Of a DNA stretch of 36,911 nucleotides, positions 31,015 to 36,911 are shown piece after piece (the stretch's first letter is position 1; the number at the start of each line of letters is the position of its first letter). The translations under genes and the position numbers were made by a program. Origin of the DNA: Candidatus Omnitrophota bacterium (GTDB lineage: Bacteria; Omnitrophota; Gorgyraeia; Gorgyraeales; Gorgyraeaceae); contig JAUYDX010000022.1 in assembly GCA_030691625.1 (NCBI GenBank), positions 1 to 36,911 on the forward strand, given 5' to 3'. Under the pieces are notes generated by a model, which was given only the letters and a program-made list of their open reading frames with translations, made no database searches and was not told the origin of the DNA.

Positions 31015-31644
31015 ATGAAGGATATGCTGGAGTATTACGCTAAAAATAAAACGCAGATAAAAAACAGGCTGAGGGATTTTGAGGACAGCTATAAAAAAGA
31101 CGATAAGCATGTTTTTTCAGAGCTATGTTTCTGCCTCTTGACGCCCCAGGCAGAGGCAGTGGAATGCGATAAGGCGATAAAGGAGCTAAAGAGGACAGGC
31201 CTTCTTTATGAGGGCCATCCAAAGGCTATAAGCCCTTACATCAAAGCGGCAAGATTCCTTAATAAGAAAGCGGAATTCATTGTAAACGCGAGGGGGTTAT
31301 TTAAAAAGAACGGCTGCCTCAGGATAAAAAATTGCATAGACCGGAATGACATATTTAAAACCAGGGAATGGCTCGCAGAAAATATAAAGGGTATGGGCTA
31401 TAAGGAGGCAAGCCATTTTTTAAGGAATATAGGTTTTGGGAAAAATCTCGCGATACTGGATGTGCACATACTCAAGAATCTTAAAAACTGCGGCGTGATA
31501 AACAAAATACCAAAGCACCTTACAAAAAAGGAATATCTGAAAATAGAAAATAAACTTAGGAGTTTTTGTAAAAAGATAAAGATACCAATGGATGAGCTGG
31601 ATCTTTTATTCTGGTCTAAAGAGACAGGGTTTGTGTTTAAATAA
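31015..31644 (+). CDS. N-glycosylase/DNA lyase (Ogg2-type 8-oxoguanine glycosylase)
   Basis: This 209-residue protein has the helix-hairpin-helix-GPD features of archaeal-type Ogg: the helix with FSELCFCLLTPQAEAVEC, the catalytic Lys region MGYKEASHFLRNIGFGKNLA, and the catalytic Asp in ILDVHILKNL. It removes 8-oxoguanine and cuts the abasic site, repairing oxidative damage. This fits its place at the end of an oxidative-stress operon. ATG 31015 has ggagggg 4 bases before it. Its stop is the start of a family B hairpin. Confidence 0.9.
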   Translation: MKDMLEYYAKNKTQIKNRLRDFEDSYKKDDKHVFSELCFCLLTPQAEAVECDKAIKELKRTGLLYEGHPKAISPYIKAARFLNKKAEFIVNARGLFKKNGCLRIKNCIDRNDIFKTREWLAENIKGMGYKEASHFLRNIGFGKNLAILDVHILKNLKNCGVINKIPKHLTKKEYLKIENKLRSFCKKIKIPMDELDLLFWSKETGFVFK

Positions 31645-31677
31645 CTTCGTAAGTTGCCTACGGCAACTTACGAAGTT
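31643..31677 (+). repeat. Intercistronic hairpin, family B copy 4
   Basis: A perfect 16-bp stem (31643-31658 with 31662-31677) has arm AACTTCGTAAGTTGCC and loop TAC. Each arm is a palindrome (AACTT-CGT-AAGTT). The left arm overlaps the glycosylase stop codon. A second small palindrome, GATATTAATATC (31678-31689), follows at once, just before the ribosome site of the next small gene. Confidence 0.88.
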
Positions 31678-31704
31678 GATATTAATATCAGAAAGGAGGG
31701 TATG

Positions 31705-31788
31705 ATGAAAGTAACTATTCATTACATGCTAAGGCCTGTAGCTCACTGCAAAGAGGGCTGCAGTTTTTGCTCCTGGGCACGAGCTTAA
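31705..31788 (+). CDS. 27-residue peptide with CX3CX2C motif
   Basis: The ORF reads MKVTIHYMLRPVAHC, then KEGCSFCSWARA and stop. A strong site, aaggagg (31693-31699), lies 5 bases before ATG 31705; ATG 31702 is also possible. The three cysteines form C-KEG-C-SF-C, exactly the CX3CX-aromatic-C pattern that holds the [4Fe-4S] cluster of radical SAM enzymes, but nothing of that enzyme fold follows. It is the last ORF of the stress operon, 12 bases before a long hairpin. It could be a free cluster-binding peptide, a regulatory leader, or a remnant. No family is recognised. Confidence 0.55.
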   Translation: MKVTIHYMLRPVAHCKEGCSFCSWARA

Positions 31789-31800
31789 ACTACCGCCATG

Positions 31801-31842
31801 AATGGTGCCAGGCACTAAATTATAATAGTGCCTGGCACCATT
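31801..31842. terminator. 17-bp hairpin, probable transcription terminator or REP-like element
   Basis: A perfect 17-bp inverted repeat (31801-31817 with 31826-31842) is built around ATGGTGCCAGGCACT with an A/T-only 8-base loop and is followed by ttttatt. It ends the stress operon 12 bases after the small peptide and lies 13 bases before the GH5 gene. The core GGTGCC-GGCACC type palindrome also resembles REP-like dispersed elements. No second copy is in the window. Confidence 0.6.
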
Positions 31843-31855
31843 TTATTGTATAAAT

Positions 31856-33040
31856 ATGCTAAAAACAAAAAACACCCTTATTATTAATTCTGAAGGCAAG
31901 GAAGTCTTTTTGCACGGGGTAAACCTGGGCGGATGGCTTATGATGGAGGGCTATATCCTGCAGGGAAGGAACATAGCCGAAAAGGTTTTGAAGAAAGAGT
32001 TTAAAAAACGCTACGGTCAGAAGGAATTAGATAATTTCTCCAGCCTCTACAGAAATAATTTCATACAGGAATCAGACTTCAAAAATATAGCCTCGCTTAA
32101 TCTAAATTGCATAAGACTCCCGTTTAATTATAGAGTTTTAGAAGAAGACAGGATTGATTTACTTGATAAAGCAGTTGATTTTTGCGAAAAATACAATATC
32201 TACTGCATCCTGGATATGCACGCCGCGCCAGGATCCCAGAACGAAGATTGGCACGCTGATAGCGAGGGGAAGGCGGAACTCTGGACGAATAATAAATACC
32301 AGGAAAGATTTTTTGAGCTGTGGGAATTAGCGGCGGACAAGTTCAAAGGCAGGGATATCATTGCGGGGTATGACGTATTGAACGAACCTGTTATCAGGAC
32401 TCCTGATGCGGGCAAGGTTTTGAGAAAACTTTATATGAGCCTTGTTAAGCGCATAAGGGCTATTGATAAGGGGCATATCATATTCCTTGAAGGGAACACG
32501 TGGTCGCAGGTCCTTGAAGATATAGGAGAGCCTTTTAGCGAAAACCTTTCATACAGCGCGCATTTCTATCACCCGCTCGAATTTACGTTTAATTTTCAGA
32601 AAGGGCTCAAGTATCCAGGAGATATTTTGGGAGAGCAATGGGCGAGGGATACGATAAAAAGAAGGTTAGAAATTTATTATAACCATTCAAAGAAATGGAA
32701 TATCCCTATTTTTTTAGGGGAGTTCGGGGTGAATTCAAGAGACGGCTATTATGGGGAATTTGAGTGGCTTAAAGATACTATAAGCTGTTTCAGGGATTTT
32801 AAATTTCATTGGACATACTGGACATATAAAGCAGCGGCAAACAGCGTTTTTCCAGACGGCATTTATCAATATTTAGCGAATCCTTTATGGGTCAATCGGC
32901 AGGGGCCTGTATCCGGATGGGAGAATTTTTATGACCTGTGGGATAGCCATAAAGAGAAAATCGCGGAATCCTGGAAAACAGAGAATTTTACAAAGCAGGA
33001 ATCCCTGGCTAATTTACTTGCCAGTTCCCCTTCCTTCTGA
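31856..33040 (+). CDS. Glycoside hydrolase family 5 enzyme, intracellular
   Basis: This 394-residue protein is a GH5 barrel. It opens with VFLHGVNLGGWLMMEGYI, which resembles exo-1,3-beta-glucanases. The conserved RLPFNYR and LDMHAAPGSQN follow, with the acid/base E177 in DVLNEPV, SAHFYHP, and the nucleophile E289 in FLGEFGVNSR. It has no signal peptide, so it acts inside the cell on imported or internal oligosaccharides. Pairing with a phosphorylase-like protein supports beta-glucan or glycan recycling; the linkage is inferred. No ribosome site precedes the ATG, only an A/T-rich stretch. Confidence 0.88.
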   Translation: MLKTKNTLIINSEGKEVFLHGVNLGGWLMMEGYILQGRNIAEKVLKKEFKKRYGQKELDNFSSLYRNNFIQESDFKNIASLNLNCIRLPFNYRVLEEDRIDLLDKAVDFCEKYNIYCILDMHAAPGSQNEDWHADSEGKAELWTNNKYQERFFELWELAADKFKGRDIIAGYDVLNEPVIRTPDAGKVLRKLYMSLVKRIRAIDKGHIIFLEGNTWSQVLEDIGEPFSENLSYSAHFYHPLEFTFNFQKGLKYPGDILGEQWARDTIKRRLEIYYNHSKKWNIPIFLGEFGVNSRDGYYGEFEWLKDTISCFRDFKFHWTYWTYKAAANSVFPDGIYQYLANPLWVNRQGPVSGWENFYDLWDSHKEKIAESWKTENFTKQESLANLLASSPSF

Positions 33041-33054
33041 TAGAATTATCGAAA

Positions 33055-36000
33055 ATGGACAAGGTAAAGTATTATCTCAATTCAGAAAATGAATTTGTAA
33101 TAGAAAATTATCATAATTCCGGCGCCTTTTCCAATTTTCTGCCCGGCATAGCCGGCCTTTTCGGAATACCAATGTGGGTATTTTACGTCAATAGAGGCCA
33201 GGGCGTATGCAGTTTTGGCGTAGGAGGAAAAGACAGTTCTATAATGGAATTCCTGCCGGCGAATAGGGCGTACCAGCTTACAACTCTCCAGGGTTTCCGG
33301 ACATTCATCAAGATAAAGAATAAAAAGAAAACAGTATTCTATGAGCCTTTCCAGCCCCACTCTATGCATAAATTCCATTCAGCTGAGCAGAGGATGTTTA
33401 TCAATTCCTGCGAATTCAGGGTCCAGGAGATAAACCCTGAACTTGGCATCCGGATAGAGGTGGAATATTTCACAATACCAAACGAGCCTTTCGCGGGCCT
33501 TGCCAGGCTTGTGACTGTAAAAAATATATCAAAAAAGAATTTGTCTTTGGACATGCTGGACGGGACCCCGCTTATCATCCCTTATGGTGTATCAAATTTT
33601 TTCCTGCAGAAGATGAGGCGGACCATAGAGGCGTGGATGTTGGTGGAGAACCTTGATAAAAAAGCCCCTTTTTACAGATTGAAGGTGGACCCCAATGACG
33701 TCTCAGAAGTGGTTTTTATAAAAGAGGGGAATTTCTACATTTCCTCTTCCATCGATGGAAGAGGCGCAGGCTCCGCTCTTCCTGTAATCGTGGATCCTGA
33801 GGCTATATTCGGCCAGATCAATGATTTTTCTTACCCGCTTAATTTCATGAATTCCAAAAGGTGCGAACTTCCGGCAAAACAGATGAACCAAAATAAGCTT
33901 CCATGCGCAATGGCGCGCTCATCAGTTGAATTAAAACCCGGGAAAGAGTTTAAGCTGTACTCTGTGGCAGGCCATATGAGTTCCCTGGAAAATTTAAACT
34001 CACTTGGCCCTAAATTAAGGGACGAGGCGTTCTTTATTAGAAAGAAAGAAGAAAATAGGAACCTCATAAAGGACCTTGAAGGCAATATATTCACAGTCAG
34101 CTCTGATAAAAGGTATGACAGGTATTGCGGACAGGCATTCCTGGACAATACTATCAGGGGAGGTTTTCCTATAGTCTGCTCCAGCGAGCGCAGTCAGGCG
34201 TTTTATGTCTATTCCCGCAAGCATGGAGACCCTGAGAGGGATTACAATAAATTTTTCCTGGAGCCGAATTATTTTTCCCAGGGGGATGGCAATTTCAGGG
34301 ACACGAACCAGAATCGCAGGAACGATGTATTCTTCAGCCCGGAGATAAAGGATTTCAACGTCCTGTATTTTTACAGCCTTCAGCAAGCAGATGGGTACAA
34401 TCCGCTAGTTTTAAAAGGCATGAGGTTCAGGCTGAAGGATACGCAGAATTTGAGGGATAGCCTTAAGGGCAAGATTGACGAGAAGGATATGGATAAAATA
34501 AAATCTCTCGTATCTGTCAGTTTCACTCCGGGCAGGCTTTTCATGGGCATGGAGAAACTGGGGATAAAACTAAAATCTAACTGGCATGATTTTCTGCAGG
34601 CGCTTTCTAAAAATTGCGTAACCATATGCGACGCCGAACACGGAGAAGGTTTCTGGATAGATCACTGGACGTATAATCTTGACCTTGTGGAGAGTTATTT
34701 AAAAGTGTATCCGGATAAATTAAAGGAGCTGCTCCTGGATAAAAAAGAGTTCACGTTTTATGACAACCCCTTCTGCGTAAAACCCAGGTCCGAGAGATAC
34801 CTTCTGGCCAGAGAAAACACAGTAAGGCAGTATCATTCGCTGGAAAAGGACCTTAAAAAAGACAGCATTATAAGAAAAAGAGATATAGAACCGCACGCAG
34901 CTAGAGCCAAAAACGGGGACGGTGATATCTGCAGGACAACGCTTCTTGTTAAGATGCTTTGCGTTGCGGTCAATAAAGTTTCTTCGTTTGACGCCTCAGG
35001 TATTGGCATAGAAATGGAAGCTGATAAGCCGGGATGGTGCGATTCCATGAATGGCTTGCCTGGGCTGTGCGGTTCATCTACCCCGGAGGTTTTTGAATTA
35101 AAGAGGCAGGTTGTTTTTCTGATGGATTCTCTGAATAAGCTCGCGCTAGATGAAAATTACAGAGTCAATGTCCCTGAAGAGATATGCGGCTTGCTGAAAA
35201 GTCTCAGAGACCTTATAAAAGAAAAAACAGACGATTTTACTTACTGGGACAGGGCAAATTCTTTAAAAGAGGAATACAGGAAGAAAACGAGATATGGCTT
35301 TAGCGGCGCGGAAACAGATTTGAACATAGGAGAATTAAAGGATATCTCAGGGGCATTTTTATTGAAGACAGACAGCGCGATTAAAAAGGCGTACGACCCT
35401 GTTAAAAAGGTATATACCACATATTTTATAAATGAAGTTGTGAAGTATGAGCTCCTTAATAGAGCGGATTCTGTAAAGGGAATGTCTCTGGTAAGGCCGC
35501 TTGCGTTTAAAAGTATAAGACTGCCTTTATTTTTAGAAGGGCCTGTGAGGGCGTTAAAGGTGGAGGATGACCTGGGGAAAGCAAGATCCATGTACGAAGC
35601 TATTAAGAATACAGAGTTGTACGATGCAGGGTTAAAGATGTATAAGATCAATGAACCTTTGAACAATGTGACCAGGGAAGTAGGCCGCTCCACTATATTT
35701 ACCCCAGGCTGGCTGGAAAATGAATCCATATGGCTTCACATGGAATATAAGTATTTACTGGAGATATTGAAGAAAGGCATGTACGGGGAATTTTTCAAAG
35801 AGTTCAGAAGCGTCCTGATTCCTTTTCAGAAGCCGGAGAGATATGGGAGAAGTATTTTTGAAAATTCTTCTTTCATAGTCTCGAGCGCTTTTCCTGACAA
35901 AAGAATGCGCGGGAGGGGTTTTGTGGCGCGTCTGAGCGGTTCAACAGCTGAGATGCTGAATATATGGCTTGTGATGAGCGCGGGCAAAGAGCCATTTTTC

Positions 36001-36309
36001 TTAAATGAAAAAAGAGAGTTGAATTTGAGGTTTAATCCTGCGCTTCCATCCTGGCTTTTTACCAAAAAGCCCCAGAATGGTTTTCCGAAAAACACATACG
36101 CGTTTAAATTTTTAGGTAAAACAATCGTGGTTTATCATAACCCGAAGATGAAGGATACTGCAGGCGAGTCCAGCGTCAAGCCTAATTCCATGACCCTGGA
36201 ATATGACGACGGACGAAAGATTGACATCCGAAAAGACATCATAGGCCCGCCTTGCGCTCTAGATATGAGAGACAGAAAAGTAAAAAGAATAGATATTTAC
36301 TTAAGCTAA
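33055..36309 (+). CDS. Large glycoside phosphorylase-like protein (GH94-related, GH149/GH161-like size)
   Basis: This 1084-residue protein is annotated by resemblance to cellobiose-phosphorylase-like enzymes. The N-terminal beta-sandwich (about 1-330) has GIPMWVFYVNRGQGVCSFG, then NRAYQLTTLQGFRTF. A helical barrel follows, with LEPNYFSQGDGNFRDTNQNR and RNDVFF (about residues 402-427), HGEGFWIDHWTYNLDL, ADKPGWCDSMNGLPGLCGS and VGRSTIFTPGWLENESIWLH. The RNDV/GNFRD region probably supplies the catalytic acid. At 1084 residues it is larger than typical GH94. A phosphorylase would release sugar-1-phosphate from glucans with the GH5 enzyme. Substrate uncertain; no signal peptide. Confidence 0.75.
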   Translation: MDKVKYYLNSENEFVIENYHNSGAFSNFLPGIAGLFGIPMWVFYVNRGQGVCSFGVGGKDSSIMEFLPANRAYQLTTLQGFRTFIKIKNKKKTVFYEPFQPHSMHKFHSAEQRMFINSCEFRVQEINPELGIRIEVEYFTIPNEPFAGLARLVTVKNISKKNLSLDMLDGTPLIIPYGVSNFFLQKMRRTIEAWMLVENLDKKAPFYRLKVDPNDVSEVVFIKEGNFYISSSIDGRGAGSALPVIVDPEAIFGQINDFSYPLNFMNSKRCELPAKQMNQNKLPCAMARSSVELKPGKEFKLYSVAGHMSSLENLNSLGPKLRDEAFFIRKKEENRNLIKDLEGNIFTVSSDKRYDRYCGQAFLDNTIRGGFPIVCSSERSQAFYVYSRKHGDPERDYNKFFLEPNYFSQGDGNFRDTNQNRRNDVFFSPEIKDFNVLYFYSLQQADGYNPLVLKGMRFRLKDTQNLRDSLKGKIDEKDMDKIKSLVSVSFTPGRLFMGMEKLGIKLKSNWHDFLQALSKNCVTICDAEHGEGFWIDHWTYNLDLVESYLKVYPDKLKELLLDKKEFTFYDNPFCVKPRSERYLLARENTVRQYHSLEKDLKKDSIIRKRDIEPHAARAKNGDGDICRTTLLVKMLCVAVNKVSSFDASGIGIEMEADKPGWCDSMNGLPGLCGSSTPEVFELKRQVVFLMDSLNKLALDENYRVNVPEEICGLLKSLRDLIKEKTDDFTYWDRANSLKEEYRKKTRYGFSGAETDLNIGELKDISGAFLLKTDSAIKKAYDPVKKVYTTYFINEVVKYELLNRADSVKGMSLVRPLAFKSIRLPLFLEGPVRALKVEDDLGKARSMYEAIKNTELYDAGLKMYKINEPLNNVTREVGRSTIFTPGWLENESIWLHMEYKYLLEILKKGMYGEFFKEFRSVLIPFQKPERYGRSIFENSSFIVSSAFPDKRMRGRGFVARLSGSTAEMLNIWLVMSAGKEPFFLNEKRELNLRFNPALPSWLFTKKPQNGFPKNTYAFKFLGKTIVVYHNPKMKDTAGESSVKPNSMTLEYDDGRKIDIRKDIIGPPCALDMRDRKVKRIDIYLS

Positions 36310-36350
36310 CAACTTTACACTTGTGACATTGTTTCAAGTGTCAAGTTGTT
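36308..36350 (+). repeat. Intercistronic hairpin, family A copy 5
   Basis: The arms pair over 16 positions with one T/C mismatch (36308-36323 with 36335-36350), and an inner stem closes on loop ATT (36328-36330). The stop codon of the phosphorylase-like gene overlaps the left arm. The right arm ends 12 bases before the last gene's ATG, next to its ribosome site aggag. Confidence 0.85.
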
Positions 36351-36362
36351 TAGGAGTTTTTT

Positions 36363-36911
36363 ATGGAAAATGGATTAATGCCTCTATATATAACCGCGGC
36401 CACGCTGGGTTTCATGCATACTGTTTTCGGGCCTGACCACTACGTGCCTTTTATTGTCATGGCAAAGGCAAGAAACTGGGGAGCGATTAAGACAGTGATA
36501 TTGACTATCCTGTGCGGCATAGGCCATATAATGAGTTCTGTCATTATAGGCCTTGTGGGTGTTATTTTCGGAATAAAGGTGATGAGATTAGAAGCGCTTG
36601 AATCCTTCAGGGGAAACATAGCAGGATGGCTTTTGATAATATTCGGGTTTACATATCTGGTGTGGGGTATTTACAGGGCTATAAAAAACAGGCCTCATGA
36701 ACATGCGCACAGCCATATTGATTCTAATGAGCACTCGCATACCCATTCTCATGAGGAAGGGCATGTCCATATGCACACGGAAAAAGGCAAAGTGAATATA
36801 ACGCCCTGGATACTATTTACTATATTTGTTTTCGGGCCATGCGAACCGTTGATACCCATCATTATGAACCCGGCAGCGAAAAATAAAAGCATAGGCGTAG
36901 CGCTGGTAGCC
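36363..36911 (+). CDS. Ni/Co-type transporter, His-rich loop (3' end cut by window)
   Basis: The frame is open for 183 residues to the window end. The first helix holds HTVFGPDHYVPFIVMAKARN, a spaced variant of the HX4DH nickel/cobalt signature. GIGHIMSSVIIGLVG follows, then a long His-rich cytoplasmic-type loop (HEHAHSHIDSNEHSHTHSHE and HVHMH), then VFGPCEPLIPIIMNPAA. The pattern fits RcnA/UreH-like metal transporters or related permeases. Uptake or efflux cannot be told. The start ATG 36363 follows an aggag site (36351-36356) directly after a hairpin repeat. Confidence 0.85.
   Translation, partial: MENGLMPLYITAATLGFMHTVFGPDHYVPFIVMAKARNWGAIKTVILTILCGIGHIMSSVIIGLVGVIFGIKVMRLEALESFRGNIAGWLLIIFGFTYLVWGIYRAIKNRPHEHAHSHIDSNEHSHTHSHEEGHVHMHTEKGKVNITPWILFTIFVFGPCEPLIPIIMNPAAKNKSIGVALVA

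Noticed and set aside
20929-31677. Dispersed hairpins as remnants of a CRISPR array
   Set aside because: The repeats are singly placed, kilobases apart, with no spacers and no cas genes.
31705-31788. The CX3CX2C peptide as the start of a longer radical SAM gene with a broken frame
   Set aside because: The region after the stop is a hairpin and then the GH5 gene. No radical SAM downstream motifs are seen in any frame, although a small remnant cannot be fully excluded.
1-36911. tRNA, rRNA, selenocysteine (SECIS) or riboswitch families
   Set aside because: I saw no cloverleaf, rRNA core sequence, in-frame TGA within a known selenoprotein family, or recognisable riboswitch core.

Overview
The window reads as chromosomal DNA of a strict or near-strict anaerobe. 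It carries ferredoxin-dependent 2-oxoacid oxidoreductase, rubredoxins, rubrerythrin, a flavodiiron protein, a short hybrid-cluster protein and FeoAB. It has no oxidases or catalase. The mix (CxxC-x17-CxxC zinc-ribbon protein, DUF5661, UPF0251/DUF134, arsEFG-type genes, mid-range GC, almost everything on one strand) resembles Candidatus Omnitrophota or a similar uncultured lineage. That placement is inference from gene content, not a phylogenetic result.

Layout. 1-1153: three small genes (zinc-ribbon protein cut by the window edge, GGQ-domain ribosome-rescue factor, DUF5661). 1191-5744: arsenic/metalloid cluster: DUF134 regulator, DUF318 permease, ArsM, ArsE/ArsF/ArsG-like genes and Acr3. 5741-11582: pyruvate kinase without its C-terminal domain, NADPH-type thioredoxin reductase, ZIP transporter, Met/His/Cys-rich exported protein, Ca2+-type P-ATPase. 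11607-12744 (minus strand): HAMP membrane protein and DUF3047 protein. 12831-14671: slipin, stand-alone receiver protein, 50-aa protein and a cold-shock gene with a structured leader. 14841-24901: a long operon-like run: PHP-kinase fusion, Tpx, rubredoxin, KorA/KorB, PNPOx-like protein, AhpF-like reductase, RnfD-like protein, exported protein, flavodoxin-fold quinone reductase, split FeoB, FeoA. 24967-31788: Rrf2 regulator, ferredoxin, Cys-rich protein, Hcp, flavin reductase-rubredoxin, flavodiiron protein, rubrerythrin, Fe-S flavoprotein-like protein, glutaredoxin-like protein, Ogg-type glycosylase and a 27-residue CX3CX2C peptide. 31856-36309: GH5 and a large phosphorylase-like protein. 36363-end: truncated Ni/Co-type transporter.

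How it works together (inference). KorAB reduces ferredoxin. Ferredoxin, NADH and flavin reductases reduce rubredoxins, and these feed rubrerythrin (peroxide) and the flavodiiron protein (O2/NO). Hcp handles NO or hydroxylamine, Tpx peroxides, Ogg oxidised DNA, and FeoAB supplies iron for the metalloproteins. The two big runs each begin with a promoter carrying nearly the same 17-bp palindrome (15 of 17 bases identical). One of these lies directly upstream of the Rrf2 gene, so a single Fe-S sensor may control both.

The most unusual structure is a set of nine short hairpin repeats, in two related families. Each sits exactly at a stop codon and ends shortly before the next gene's start, from 7.7 kb to 36.4 kb. 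In family B each arm is itself a small palindrome, and the copies vary in ways that preserve both possible folds. I saw no rRNA, tRNA, CRISPR array or transposase gene. No stretch over 300 bases lacks a described feature.
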